Source of the DNA: Caldilineaceae bacterium
GTDB lineage: Bacteria > Chloroflexota > Anaerolineae > Caldilineales > Caldilineaceae
Direction: 5' to 3'
DNA length: 64,000 nucleotides
Assembly (NCBI GenBank): GCA_020846635.1
Contig: JADLDO010000013.1
Span: 36,495 to 100,494, forward strand
Shown here: positions 35,467 to 44,373 of the stretch, piece by piece
Layout: each line of letters opens with the position of its first letter
Numbering within the stretch: the stretch's first letter is position 1
Program-made: the position numbers and the translations under genes
The notes under the pieces: model-generated
Database searches by the model: none
Seen by the model: only the letters and a program-made list of their open reading frames with translations
Told to the model about the DNA's origin: nothing

Positions 35467-35717
35467 GCGAACCATGTTGAGCTTAACATCCGTTTGCTCC
35501 GGGCCCAAGATACGGTCTGCCTGTGCAACATTGGCTGGCTTTCACAGCGGTCTCTTGTGGGTCCCTGTGCCCCATTATGCGTAAGCGCCGAGTGGCTGTC
35601 AATCTATTGAGATTATGTGTCCAACGTATGGAATGGCCCTGTTTGGGGTTCCTATGGGCGCGATGTAGATGATTATGCGCGGGATCAAACGTAGATGATT
35701 TTCAAAAAAAAGGTGCT

Positions 35718-36416
35718 ATGAGTACACAACTGGAACATCCAACCGTCGACCGAACGGAAACTTTAGGTACGCTTAAACATCGTGAGACTGCGATGTTGGT
35801 TCTGCAGCGAGGTTCCGAGGCCGGACGGCGTTGGCCGTTGGATCGCACGCGCCCGCTGGTCATCGGGCGCAGCGATGAATGTGATATTGTGCTGCCCGAC
35901 CGTCAAGTGAGCCGCTATCATGCGCAGATCACCTGGCAAGGCGACCATTATCATGTTGAGGATATGGGGAGCAAGAATGGAACCCATGTCAACGGCCAGG
36001 AATTGAGCGGCCCGGTGGGGTTGGGCGATGGCGATGAGATTCAGATCGCGCTGCGTTTTAAGTTGGCCTTTGTTGATGCGGGTGCAACCGCGCCGCTGAC
36101 CATGGAGGGAGGCGAGCAAGGCTTGCGCTTGGACAAGGAGACGCGCCAGGTATGGGTCAATTCCCATCAGGTTGATCCCCCATTGAGCCTGCACCAGTTC
36201 CGCCTTTTGGAATCGTTGTGGGATGCCGGGGGCAGCGTCATCAGCCGGGATCGTGTGATCAATGCGGTCTGGCCTGAAGCCATCAGCGAAGGCGTGAGCG
36301 AGCAGGCTATCGACGCGTTGGTGCGGCGGCTGCGCGAGCGATTGGCGGAGACCGATGAGGAATTCCGCTATATTGTGACGGTGCGCGGCCACGGCTTCCG
36401 ACTGGAGAATCGCTGA
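35718..36416 (+). CDS. FHA domain - winged-helix (OmpR/PhoB type) fusion regulator
   Basis: 232 residues. The FHA domain (about 33-110) has the conserved phosphopeptide-binding residues: [18 protein letters not shown] and [10 protein letters not shown]. The C-terminal part (about 140-232) is a trans-reg-C winged helix: [20 protein letters not shown], then [12 protein letters not shown] and [12 protein letters not shown]. It has no receiver domain, so input would be phosphothreonine recognition rather than aspartate phosphorylation. AAAAGGTG precedes ATG 35718. It is divergent from the membrane kinase and 2 bp before hemW. Confidence 0.85.
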   Translation: MSTQLEHPTVDRTETLGTLKHRETAMLVLQRGSEAGRRWPLDRTRPLVIGRSDECDIVLPDRQVSRYHAQITWQGDHYHVEDMGSKNGTHVNGQELSGPVGLGDGDEIQIALRFKLAFVDAGATAPLTMEGGEQGLRLDKETRQVWVNSHQVDPPLSLHQFRLLESLWDAGGSVISRDRVINAVWPEAISEGVSEQAIDALVRRLRERLAETDEEFRYIVTVRGHGFRLENR

Positions 36417-36418
36417 CG

Positions 36419-37738
36419 TTGTATCAAACCAACCAACCTCATCATGGCCCAGCACCGGCGGAAAGGGCCGGCGCATTGGCAGCCCCAACACGATCAGCGG
36501 CGATACCGGCGTCAATATCGGGGCCAGCGCCAATGGGTCTCTATTTGCATGTCCCCTTTTGCGAGCGCAAATGTCCCTATTGCGACTTTAACACCTATGC
36601 CGGGTTGCAGGGATGGTTTGGGCAGACGGTCGATGCGCTCACACGGGAGTTGGCAACCTGGGCCGCGCCATTGGCGGGACGCCCCATCACGTCGATCTTT
36701 CTCGGTGGTGGCACACCGACTGTGCTGGATGCCAAACAGCTAGAGCAGTTATTTGGCGCGCTGCATGAGAATTTGACGCTGGCTGCGGATTGCGAAATTA
36801 CCTGTGAAGCCAACCCTGGCACTGTGGATCGGGCCAAGTTTCAAGTGCTGCGTGATCTGGGTGTCAATCGTTTGAGCCTGGGTGTACAGAGCTTCCAGCC
36901 CGACGAATTAGCCTTCCTGGGGCGTATTCACAGCGTGGACGATGTGGATCGCGCATTTGCTGCGGCGCGGGCGGCTGGCTTCGACAATATCAATTTGGAC
37001 TTTATCTTTGGCCTGCCCCATCAACCCCTGGCGAACTGGGCGGCAACGCTCGAACGAGCCGTAGCATTGGGGCCGGAGCATTTGAGCCTTTACAGCTTGA
37101 TTGTGGAGCCGAACACGCCGCTCAATCATTGGGTGGAGGTGGGCAAGGTCGATGCGCCCGACGACGACTTGGCGGCAGAGTTATATGAGTTGGCAGTGAG
37201 CCGGCTCAACGCCGCGGGCTATGTCCATTATGAAGTTTCGAATTGGGCCAAGCCTGGTCAGATGGCACAGGATCCGGCACAGACATTGAATCCTGGCTAT
37301 GCCGCTCGACATAATCTGCTTTATTGGCGCAACCAGGAGTATATAGGCATCGGCCCTGGCGCGCACAGCCATTTACGCCGCGTGACGGATCAAGCTGAGG
37401 ATGAAGTGGTGAGCCGTCGCTGGAGCAACCGTAAGCCGGTGCCGGGCTATGTTAAGCGGATGGTGGCAGGGCAGCCGGTGGTCGATATGGAAGAAGTACT
37501 GCCGTCACGCGTCTCTATGGGCGAAACAATGATGCTTGGGCTGCGGCTGGTGCGCGAGGGCGTGTCATTTGCCCACTTTGCCGAACTGCACGATACCGAC
37601 CTGCGCGCGGTCTTTGCGCCGGAAATCGCACGCCTTCAGGCACAAGAATTGATCCAACTGGACGAGCAGCGAGTGCGCCTAACAGAGCGTGGGCTGCTGG
37701 TGGGCAATCAGGTATTTGCGGAGTTTTTAGGTGAATAA
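36419..37738 (+). CDS. hemW: HemW-like radical SAM protein (heme chaperone)
   Basis: 439 residues. The radical SAM motif CERKCPYCDF gives C48, C52 and C55 in this numbering. SIFLGGGTPTVLD, ANPGTVDRAKF, NRLSLGVQSF and GLPHQPLANW are all HemW signatures. It binds and delivers heme to proteins; it is often misannotated as coproporphyrinogen oxidase. The first 38 residues are a Pro/Ala-rich extension. The start may be TTG 36419 (GGAG about 12 nt before) or ATG 36533 (MGLYLHVPF), which would give the usual length. Confidence 0.88.
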   Translation: MYQTNQPHHGPAPAERAGALAAPTRSAAIPASISGPAPMGLYLHVPFCERKCPYCDFNTYAGLQGWFGQTVDALTRELATWAAPLAGRPITSIFLGGGTPTVLDAKQLEQLFGALHENLTLAADCEITCEANPGTVDRAKFQVLRDLGVNRLSLGVQSFQPDELAFLGRIHSVDDVDRAFAAARAAGFDNINLDFIFGLPHQPLANWAATLERAVALGPEHLSLYSLIVEPNTPLNHWVEVGKVDAPDDDLAAELYELAVSRLNAAGYVHYEVSNWAKPGQMAQDPAQTLNPGYAARHNLLYWRNQEYIGIGPGAHSHLRRVTDQAEDEVVSRRWSNRKPVPGYVKRMVAGQPVVDMEEVLPSRVSMGETMMLGLRLVREGVSFAHFAELHDTDLRAVFAPEIARLQAQELIQLDEQRVRLTERGLLVGNQVFAEFLGE

Positions 37739-37766
37739 ATAGGGTTCGATCATCATACTAGAAAGA

Positions 37767-38315
37767 ATGCACATGACGCGGGCCTTGTACCCAGGCACTT
37801 TTGACCCGATCCATAATGGGCATATCGACATCGCCACCCGCGCCAGTGCGCTCTTTGAGGAGGTGGTCGTGGCGGTTTATGATGCGCCACCGAAGAAATT
37901 GCTCTTTACTACCCAAGAGCGCGTTGACCTTGCCCAGCAGGCATTGACTCACTTGCCCAACGTCTCGGTGATAGCCTATACGGGTCTCACGGTCACCGTT
38001 GCGCGCGAGATCGGGACAAAGGTGATTGTGCGCGGGCTGCGCAGTGTGGCCGATTTTGAGTATGAGCGGCAGATGGGGTGGGCCAATCAAGACCTTGCGC
38101 CGGAGATTGAGCTTTGTTGTCTCCTCTGCACCGGCGATTATGCGAGCCTAAGCGCCACCATTCTCAAGGAAGTTGCGAGTTTGGGTGGCGATTTTCATCG
38201 CTGGACGCCTGACCATGTACAGGCAGCATTGGAGAGCAAATTTCCACGCGCTGAAGCATTGTCGCCCTCCCGGATGCTTTCGCGTAGCGCCGGCAAGTTG
38301 GGCCATCGCAGTTAG
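37767..38315 (+). CDS. coaD: Phosphopantetheine adenylyltransferase
   Basis: 182 residues. The nucleotidyltransferase motif [15 protein letters not shown] (about 8-22) and [15 protein letters not shown] with [12 protein letters not shown] are diagnostic of CoaD. The usual ISSS-type motif reads [17 protein letters not shown]. It converts phosphopantetheine and ATP to dephospho-CoA, the penultimate step of CoA synthesis. ATG 37767 or 37773 is possible. The C-terminus is about 20 residues longer than the typical 160. Confidence 0.93.
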   Translation: MHMTRALYPGTFDPIHNGHIDIATRASALFEEVVVAVYDAPPKKLLFTTQERVDLAQQALTHLPNVSVIAYTGLTVTVAREIGTKVIVRGLRSVADFEYERQMGWANQDLAPEIELCCLLCTGDYASLSATILKEVASLGGDFHRWTPDHVQAALESKFPRAEALSPSRMLSRSAGKLGHRS

Positions 38316-38413
38316 CAGACAGAACATTTACCCTGAGCTATCGTTAGCTCTTATTCTTTTCTCTTATTCTCCCTTAAATTTTCTGTCGTCTATGATTCTG
38401 CAGGAGGTGCGCT

Positions 38414-38929
38414 ATCGCTATCTTACAGTTGATCGATCAACTGCATGTTCTCATCAGCCAGGGAACCCCCGTTCCTTTTTCTGCCTACCGGCTGGTGCGG
38501 GCGCGCGATATCGAGCAGTTGTTAGAGCGGATGCGAATCACAGTGCCGGGCTCCATTCGCGAAAGTGAACGGACTCTGGCCGAGCGCGACCGCATTATGA
38601 ACGAAGCGCGTGCCGAAGCCGACCGCATCATCCAGCAGGCGCGGCAGCAGGCAATGGATATGCTCAGCGAAAAGTCGCTGATTGCCACTGCCCAAGTTGA
38701 AGCCGAGCGCATCATCGGTGAAGGCAAGGAGATCGCTCGCCGCCGCACCGAGGAGGCTGACACCTATGCCGTCCATGTATTGAATGATCTGGCCCAGCAG
38801 TTGCAAAGCCTCTTGCACCAAGTCGGCAATGGCATCGATCTGATGCAGGAGGAACAAGGCGCGCCGCTTGAACCACTTGAGCAGCCCGAACGGCCTGCAC
38901 GCAAGCCGCGCTTTCTTTCAAAGGGATAG
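38414..38929 (+). CDS. Coiled-coil protein of coaD-yceD region, apparent AUC start
   Basis: 171 residues if started at ATC 38414. A near-perfect ribosome site AGGAGGTG (38402-38409) lies 4-6 nt before this ATC, and no in-frame ATG or GTG exists nearby; the next canonical start is TTG 38429, too far (21 nt) from the ribosome site. Initiation at ATC gives (M)AILQLIDQLHVLISQG, matching what I recall of homologues that begin LLxLIDRLExLL. Residues 60-130 form a long charged coiled coil (ERDRIMNEARAEADRIIQQA) like ATP-synthase b or DivIVA stalks. Function unknown. Confidence 0.65.
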   Translation: MAILQLIDQLHVLISQGTPVPFSAYRLVRARDIEQLLERMRITVPGSIRESERTLAERDRIMNEARAEADRIIQQARQQAMDMLSEKSLIATAQVEAERIIGEGKEIARRRTEEADTYAVHVLNDLAQQLQSLLHQVGNGIDLMQEEQGAPLEPLEQPERPARKPRFLSKG

Positions 38930-39209
38930 CCCCAGCTAAGAGATAGCCAGTGGTCTGCTGAGGGATTCGCCGGACGTTTCGCCAAAGCGATAGAAATCGA
39001 AGTCAATGCGGGACTTCTGCTGCTGTGAGCAGGACGCATTTTTGACAGTGAATCGTGCCGCGCTTATACTATACGTCTGCCTACTACACAGGTAGAACGC
39101 TGCTTGCTGCGCGTCATCCGGGAATACGCAGCAGCCGCGAGCGCCTTAAAAGCAGGTCATAGAGAAACCAAAGGGCGCGCGTAATGGTGTGGTGGCCGGG
39201 AGCGACACG
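38930..39209. other. Leader region of the yceD-rpmF unit
   Basis: 280 bases without a gene. Contains the promoter 39042-39070 and, downstream of it, a transcribed leader of about 130 nt in which TGCTGCG (near 39107) and CGCAGCA (near 39127) can pair. Nothing coding seen. Confidence 0.5.
39042..39070 (+). promoter_or_regulatory. Near-consensus sigma-70 promoter of yceD-rpmF
   Basis: TTGACA (39042-39047), a 17-nt spacer and TATACT (39065-39070): 11 of 12 consensus positions with ideal spacing. Predicted start near 39077, leaving a roughly 130-nt leader before yceD. Confidence 0.8.
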
Positions 39210-39803
39210 ATGCAATTTAACGTAGCACAGTTGCTCAAAGAACCCATCGGTGCCATGCGTCGTTATGAGCTAGTCGAAGATATTGGCGAGCTCGATCCAG
39301 AGTTGGCCGCTTTGGGGCCATTGGTAGGCGAGGTGGAACTCATCCGCATCCACAGTGGTATTCTGGCAAGGGCCAATCTCAGCACTGCCATGCAGGTAAT
39401 GTGCAACCGCTGTTTAGAGCCGATTGCCCTGCCTGTGCGCTTCACGATCGAGGAGAGCTTTCGCCCGCTGACAGAGGTCAATACAGGTCGCTATATTGCC
39501 CCTACGGAGTTTGAGGGGGAAGAAGAGGACCTGGAAGACGAGGCACTGATCATCGACGAGCATCACGTTCTTGATTTGTCGGAAGTAGTGCGTCAGAGCA
39601 TATGGGTGACTTTGCCCATGTATCCAAGTTGTAACTGGACAGGGACGGGCGAATGTCCGAACCTGACTCGCTATCTGCGTGAATTGAAGGCAACGCAGGA
39701 GCAAGCAGGGGAGGAGATTGCTATGGACGAAGACGAGGCGGTTGATCCCCGTTGGGCAGCGTTATTGGAGCTACGCAAACAGCAGGGCAACCAGGGTGAT
39801 TAG
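39210..39803 (+). CDS. yceD: YceD-like DUF177 protein
   Basis: 197 residues from ATG 39210 (GGGAG eight nt before; a GTG at 39189 is less likely). It has the DUF177 layout: an N-terminal beta region, CNRCLEPIALPV (about 68-79), an acidic stretch EFEGEEEDLEDEAL, and a second cysteine group CNWTGTGECPN near 148-158. Members sit upstream of rpmF almost everywhere and are linked to 23S rRNA processing or L32 supply in some organisms. Next gene rpmF follows after 26 bp. Confidence 0.9.
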   Translation: MQFNVAQLLKEPIGAMRRYELVEDIGELDPELAALGPLVGEVELIRIHSGILARANLSTAMQVMCNRCLEPIALPVRFTIEESFRPLTEVNTGRYIAPTEFEGEEEDLEDEALIIDEHHVLDLSEVVRQSIWVTLPMYPSCNWTGTGECPNLTRYLRELKATQEQAGEEIAMDEDEAVDPRWAALLELRKQQGNQGD

Positions 39804-39829
39804 AGCATTATCATTATTAGGAGCAAAAA

Positions 39830-40018
39830 ATGGGACCATTACCAAAGCGTAAATTGAGCAAGGGGCGACGTGATCGTCGTCGGGCACATGATGCGATTGG
39901 CGTGCCGCATCTGGTGCAATGTCCAAATTGTAAGGAAAAGATGTTGCCGCACCGGGTTTGCCCCAACTGTGGTCAATATCGAGGACGGCAGGTCCTCAAT
40001 CTCGACGCAGCAGCGTAA
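39830..40018 (+). CDS. rpmF: 50S ribosomal protein L32
   Basis: 62 residues, usual length. The N-terminus MGPLPKRKLSKGRRDRRRAH is basic. The zinc-ribbon cysteines CPNC and CPNC (about 31-34, 45-48) are complete, so this is the zinc-binding form. AGGAGC lies just before the ATG. It follows yceD in the standard order and is ended by an intrinsic terminator. Confidence 0.96.
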   Translation: MGPLPKRKLSKGRRDRRRAHDAIGVPHLVQCPNCKEKMLPHRVCPNCGQYRGRQVLNLDAAA

Positions 40019-40040
40019 GTGGGTTGCCGAGACATGCTAG

Positions 40041-40080
40041 GGGGATTTGGATGCAAGCGCCAAATCCCCTTTTGTTTTTC
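40041..40080 (+). terminator. Intrinsic terminator between rpmF and fabD
   Basis: 10-bp stem GGGGATTTGG (40041-40050) / CCAAATCCCC (40060-40069), 9-nt loop, then TTTTGTTTTT. It partly insulates the fatty-acid genes from the strong yceD promoter. Confidence 0.85.
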
Positions 40081-40109
40081 TCTTACTTTTTAGTGACAGG
40101 GAATCTGAC

Positions 40110-41111
40110 ATGGCTGGATTTGATTTTGTGGCCGCGGGGCGTGGTGTGGCCTTTCTCTTTCCTGGGCAGGGCAGCCAGGCCGTGGGGATGGGGCGCGAAT
40201 TGGCGGCAGCTTATCCAGTGGCTGCGGCGACCTTTGCCGAAGCCGATGAGATTTTAGGCTTTGGTTTGAGCAAGCTCTGTTTTGAGGGGCCGGAGGCAGA
40301 GCTAACGGACACCATCAATGCACAGCCGGCCTTGTTGGCGACGGCAGTGGCGTTGCTGCGAACGGTAGCGCAAGAGTTGGGTCAAGCGCCCGCAACAGGA
40401 AGTGATGCACCGGCCTATGTTGCCGGTCACAGCATGGGTGAGTATTCGGCGCTGGTGGCTTCGGGGGCCGTAGCGTATGCCGATGCGCTGCGCTTGGTGC
40501 GCGAGCGTGGGCGCTTGATGAAACAGGCCGGCGCGCAGAATCCAGGGATGATGGCTGCGATTTTGGGGCTGGATGAAGCGCCGGTGGCGGCGATCTGCGC
40601 GGAGGTTGCCGCCGAAACAGGGGGCGTGGTGCAGGTGGCAAATGATAATTGCCCAGGCCAGGTGGTTATCTCTGGCGATAAGGCCAGCATGGAAGCGGCT
40701 ATGGTTGCGTTGGGCAGCGCAGGCGCGCGCAAGGTTGTCCCCTTGGCGGTGAGCATTGCCGCACACAGCCCGTTGATGCAGCCCGCGGCTGTAGAATTGC
40801 GCGCTGCGATTGATGCGACCGAGATCGCTGACCCGCGTGTTTCTCTGATTGGCAACATGACCGCTCAACCGTTGACCACTGCCGCCGCTCTGCGTGATGA
40901 ACTGGCTGCACAGTTGACAGGCGGGGTGCGCTGGACGGCTTCAATTCAACGCGCCGTGGCGGATGGGGTGACGAATTTTGTGGAACTTGGCCCCGGTGAG
41001 GCATTGGTGGGCATGGTGAAACGCATCGACCGCACTGCCACTCGCCACAGCGTAGGCGACCCGGCTGGCGTCGCCGCGTTTGTAGCGTGGTGGCAGGCGA
41101 AAGGGAGTTAA
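40110..41111 (+). CDS. fabD: Malonyl-CoA:ACP transacylase
   Basis: 333 residues from ATG 40110 (AGGGA about 8 nt before; a longer frame from 40047 would run through the terminator). Motifs: FLFPGQGSQAVGMG near the N-terminus, the nucleophile elbow GHSMGEYSAL, and HSPLMQPA with the catalytic histidine. It loads malonyl groups on acyl carrier protein for fatty acid synthesis. In many bacteria plsX and fabH lie between rpmF and fabD; both are absent here. Confidence 0.94.
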   Translation: MAGFDFVAAGRGVAFLFPGQGSQAVGMGRELAAAYPVAAATFAEADEILGFGLSKLCFEGPEAELTDTINAQPALLATAVALLRTVAQELGQAPATGSDAPAYVAGHSMGEYSALVASGAVAYADALRLVRERGRLMKQAGAQNPGMMAAILGLDEAPVAAICAEVAAETGGVVQVANDNCPGQVVISGDKASMEAAMVALGSAGARKVVPLAVSIAAHSPLMQPAAVELRAAIDATEIADPRVSLIGNMTAQPLTTAAALRDELAAQLTGGVRWTASIQRAVADGVTNFVELGPGEALVGMVKRIDRTATRHSVGDPAGVAAFVAWWQAKGS

Positions 41112-41136
41112 CCCCACCCCTTTTCTCTAAGGCAAT

Positions 41137-41166
41137 TCGCACGATTCCCAATTCGACGCTATACTT
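41137..41166 (+). promoter_or_regulatory. Candidate promoter upstream of fabG
   Basis: TTCGCA (41137-41142), an 18-nt spacer and TATACT (41161-41166), in the 100-bp fabD-fabG gap; four of six and five of six consensus matches. Confidence 0.4.
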
Positions 41167-41211
41167 AGGCCCATACCGGCATAAAATAGAGACGCAGAAA
41201 TAGAGCAGCAG

Positions 41212-41958
41212 ATGGATTTCACAGGCAAGAGTGTCCTGGTGACGGGCAGCAGCAGCGGAATTGGCGCTGCCATTGCCCAGGAGTTTGCAGGCAGAGGCGC
41301 AAAGGTCGCCATCCACTATCGCGGTAATGCACAAGGGGCGGAGACAGTCGCCGCTACCCTGCGCGAAAAGGGCGCAGAGTGCAGCCTTTACCAAGCGGAT
41401 GTCTCCGATTCAGCGCAAGCCGCCGAATTGGTCAAGCAGGTGCAAAGCGACCTGGGTGGGCTGGATATTCTGGTTAATAATGCTGGCACGACGCGTGATA
41501 CACTGCTGCTCTCGATGAGCGATGAGCAGTGGGATGCGGTGATCAACACCAATCTACGCAGTGTGTATGCCGTGAGTCGGGCGGCGCTGCGCGGCATGAT
41601 CCGCAAACGCTGGGGACGCATCATCAGCATTACCAGTGTCGTGGGGCTGACCGGCCAGGCCGGTCAGGCCAATTATGCGGCAAGCAAGGCGGGGATTATC
41701 GGCTTTACCAAGAGCCTGGCCCGTGAAGTTGCCAGCCGCAATATCACCGTCAATGCGGTTGCCCCCGGTTTTGTGCCTTCGGCGCTGACCAATGTGCTGA
41801 CCGAAGAGCAGAAGGCGGGTATCATCAGCAATACACCGATGGGCCGGATGGGCACACCCGACGAAGTAGCGTGGGCCGTGGCCTTTTTGGCTGCGGAACG
41901 CTCCGGTTTTATTACGGGGCAAGTGCTGACGGTTGACGGTGGATTGGTAATGATGTAG
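41212..41958 (+). CDS. fabG: 3-oxoacyl-ACP reductase
   Basis: 248 residues, classical short-chain dehydrogenase: nucleotide motif TGSSSGIGAAIA (11-22), NNAGTTRDTLL, the catalytic Ser in ISITSVVG, and YAASK with the Tyr/Lys pair. NTNLRSVY and the terminal LTVDGGLVMM are characteristic of FabG. It reduces 3-oxoacyl-ACP with NADPH in the elongation cycle. The gene follows fabD, which supports the fatty acid role over other SDR functions. Confidence 0.92.
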   Translation: MDFTGKSVLVTGSSSGIGAAIAQEFAGRGAKVAIHYRGNAQGAETVAATLREKGAECSLYQADVSDSAQAAELVKQVQSDLGGLDILVNNAGTTRDTLLLSMSDEQWDAVINTNLRSVYAVSRAALRGMIRKRWGRIISITSVVGLTGQAGQANYAASKAGIIGFTKSLAREVASRNITVNAVAPGFVPSALTNVLTEEQKAGIISNTPMGRMGTPDEVAWAVAFLAAERSGFITGQVLTVDGGLVMM

Positions 41959-42014
41959 GATCGTTCTATTGACTTTTGGCCTCAATTTGATGCCGGTTCT
42001 TTGTACGGCACGCT

Positions 42015-42485
42015 ATGTACATGAATGTAACTCACAAGTTGAATAGCAGCGAACATCACGAGTTGGTCCAGCAGCGCCGACTGGCACGCAAGCTGGCAGT
42101 CCAGGCGCTCTTTGAGATCGACAGTGTGGGCCATCTCCCTGGCTCCGTAGTGGACGAGCGGTTGGCCTATAGTTATCCTGGGGAACAGGGCGCACTCTAT
42201 TTGCGTTGGTTGGTGAGTGGTGTCGTGCATCATCTCGAGATGCTCAACACCCTCATTGCCAAATATGCCCCGGAATGGCCCGTGGACCAGCTTGCCATCA
42301 TCGACCGCAACATCCTGCGGTTGGCCTTCTTCGAGATTGGTGCCCACGACTCCGATACACCACCCAAAGTGGCGATCAACGAAGCCGTGGAACTCGCCAA
42401 AGTTTTCGGCAGCGACAGTAGTCCCCGCTTTGTCAATGGCGTGTTGGGGTCTGCGCTGGACGAAATTCGTAAGCAAGAGTTCTAG
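42015..42485 (+). CDS. nusB: Transcription antitermination factor NusB
   Basis: 156 residues. [16 protein letters not shown] (about 24-39) opens the NusB fold, and [15 protein letters not shown] followed by [19 protein letters not shown] and [10 protein letters not shown] are the conserved C-terminal motifs. It binds NusE and boxA RNA to prevent termination in rRNA operons. ATG 42015 or 42021. The tatA/B gene begins 8 bp after its stop, so the two are co-transcribed. Confidence 0.94.
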   Translation: MYMNVTHKLNSSEHHELVQQRRLARKLAVQALFEIDSVGHLPGSVVDERLAYSYPGEQGALYLRWLVSGVVHHLEMLNTLIAKYAPEWPVDQLAIIDRNILRLAFFEIGAHDSDTPPKVAINEAVELAKVFGSDSSPRFVNGVLGSALDEIRKQEF

Positions 42486-42493
42486 AGCCTGCC

Positions 42494-43576
42494 ATGGATA
42501 GCTTCTTTGGAATTGGGATTGCCGAACTGTTTATGATTGCCGTGGTCGCGTTGATTGTGTTGGGGCCGGAACGGCTGCCGGGCGCGCTGCGCGAAGTGGC
42601 GAAATTTATCCGAACCATTCGTAACTTAACGAATGAGTTGACATCGCAATTTGGCGATGAGTTCAAGGCGCTCGAGGATCTCAACCCACAGAAGCTCCTG
42701 AACGACTTGATTGACGACCCCGAAGAGAAGGCGAAGGCTGCCAAGACAGCCGCAGCCAAACCCGCCGCTAAACCCGCGACCAAGCCAGCTACACCAAAAC
42801 CCGCCACGCCAAAACCGGCTACGACGACCGCTAAACCTGCTATAACGCCCAAGAGTGCTGGCGCTGCGGCGACGAGCAAACCCGCTGTGACTGCCGCGCC
42901 AGCTATTTCAACGGCTGCTGCGGCGGAGGCTGTTGCAACGGTGGAAGGCGAGCCGATCACAGCGGAAGAGAGTCCTGCGCCTGTAGTGGCGGACGCAACC
43001 CCGGTTGGCGTCAACGAGCAAGATGCCACAGGGCAACAGGAGACTGTGCAAGCAGGCACTGAGCAAGCAGACACCGGGCAAGCAGACACCGGGCAAGAGA
43101 ATGTTCAGGTGGGCGTGTTTTCCGTAGAGGATACAGAAGCCCCGGTCTCAGAGGTTGTGTCAGAGCCTGCTGATGCCGAGACTGTACCAGCCACCCTGCC
43201 TGAAGCCGCCCCGGATGAGCCAACGATCTTGCCTCCGGCGCTGCGCGAACAAGCAGCAAGTGAGACAGTCAACACAGAGCAGACAGCACCGGTTGAATCT
43301 GCTGAAGCTGTTGATGCTGAGATGGCATCCGAGGTTGCTTCCATCATAGAAGGCCCTGCTCCTTCTCACAGCGAGGAAGTTGCAGCCGACAGCGTTGCAG
43401 AGGCAGTTGCCGACACCGCCCTGGATGCTGCCCCAGCACTCAATACGCCAGATTTGAATGAAGACAATGAAGCCCCGGCAAGCGAGACACCCGTTGAGGC
43501 AAAACGGTCGCCTGCGAGGATGAAGAGCGCTAGCGTGAATGGCACCAATGGACCTTCTGCCGAGAACGAAACATGA
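42494..43576 (+). CDS. tatA: TatA/TatB-type translocase subunit with very long low-complexity tail
   Basis: 360 residues, about four times the usual TatA length. The first 60 residues are standard: a short N-terminal helix (GIAELFMIAVVALIVLG), hinge LGPERLPGALREVAKFI and an amphipathic helix to about 55. The LPGALREV form leans towards TatB. The rest is Ala/Pro/Thr/Lys-rich (KPATKPATPKPATPKP, about 92-140), then acidic Gln/Glu/Ala-rich to the end, with in-frame tandem repeats. It overlaps tatC by four bases, so coupling is expected. Tail function unknown. Confidence 0.88.
   Translation: MDSFFGIGIAELFMIAVVALIVLGPERLPGALREVAKFIRTIRNLTNELTSQFGDEFKALEDLNPQKLLNDLIDDPEEKAKAAKTAAAKPAAKPATKPATPKPATPKPATTTAKPAITPKSAGAAATSKPAVTAAPAISTAAAAEAVATVEGEPITAEESPAPVVADATPVGVNEQDATGQQETVQAGTEQADTGQADTGQENVQVGVFSVEDTEAPVSEVVSEPADAETVPATLPEAAPDEPTILPPALREQAASETVNTEQTAPVESAEAVDAEMASEVASIIEGPAPSHSEEVAADSVAEAVADTALDAAPALNTPDLNEDNEAPASETPVEAKRSPARMKSASVNGTNGPSAENET
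43064..43093 (+). repeat. Two tandem 15-bp repeats inside the TatA/B tail
   Basis: CAAGCAGACACCGGG occurs twice back to back, encoding QADTG units. Related imperfect lysine-proline repeats of about 15 bp lie at 42759-42850. Slippage expansion would explain the tail length. Confidence 0.75.
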
Positions 43577-44352
43577 GCCAAGCAACGACGATGGAGCCGA
43601 TGAATGATGGTAGCATGAGCCTGATGGAGCACCTTAAGGAACTCCGGACCAGGCTCATTTGGATTGTAGGCGGGCTGTTGGTTGGCACAGTGGCGTCGAT
43701 GGCCTTTGTTGAGCCAATCCTCCAGTTTGTCATTGAGCCGCTGACGCGAGAAGGGGTCATTCCCCAAGCGTTAGGGCCGACTGATACCATAGGCATCTTC
43801 TTTAAGATTAGCTTCACGGTTGGCGCGTCCATCGCCATGCCAGTGATCATCTATCAGATCATCGCTTTTGTCTCGCCCGGACTCTATCCCAACGAACGGC
43901 GGGCGCTGCTGCTGACGCTGCCTGGAATTATGGTGTTGTTCCTGTTGGGCGCGGCCTTTGCCTTCTATTTATTGATGCCCGCTGCGGTAAACTTCTTGCA
44001 AAATTTCCTCGGCACTGTCATTCGCCAAGATTGGACAATCGACAAATATATCGGTTTTGTCACACGCATTGTCTTTTGGATGGGTGTCGCCTTTGAAACG
44101 CCGCTGGTGGTTGCTTTCTTGGCGCGCGCCGGCATCATCACCGGGCAAAAGCTGTTGGCCTTTTGGCGACACGCCATTGTGGTCGCGGCCATTGTGGCCG
44201 CGGCCATCACGCCCACGGTCGATCCGGTGAACATGACCATCGTCATGGGGCCGCTGGTTGTGCTCTACTTTGTCAGTGTGGGGATGGCCTATCTGCTCTA
44301 TCGCCCACGCGTAGCGCGCACCTTTGATGACGACCTGACAGGGGATAAATAG
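43573..44352 (+). CDS. tatC: Sec-independent protein translocase subunit TatC
   Basis: 259 residues with six membrane helices. The cytoplasmic N-terminal motif SLMEHLKELRTRL (about 16-28) binds the twin-arginine signal, and FVSPGLYPNERRALL is another TatC hallmark. The start overlaps the end of tatA/B (ATGA arrangement). It is the receptor for folded proteins with twin-arginine signals. The small coiled-coil gene follows after 21 bp. Confidence 0.95.
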   Translation: MSQATTMEPMNDGSMSLMEHLKELRTRLIWIVGGLLVGTVASMAFVEPILQFVIEPLTREGVIPQALGPTDTIGIFFKISFTVGASIAMPVIIYQIIAFVSPGLYPNERRALLLTLPGIMVLFLLGAAFAFYLLMPAAVNFLQNFLGTVIRQDWTIDKYIGFVTRIVFWMGVAFETPLVVAFLARAGIITGQKLLAFWRHAIVVAAIVAAAITPTVDPVNMTIVMGPLVVLYFVSVGMAYLLYRPRVARTFDDDLTGDK

Positions 44353-44373
44353 GGCGGTCTGGAGAGGCGCAAA

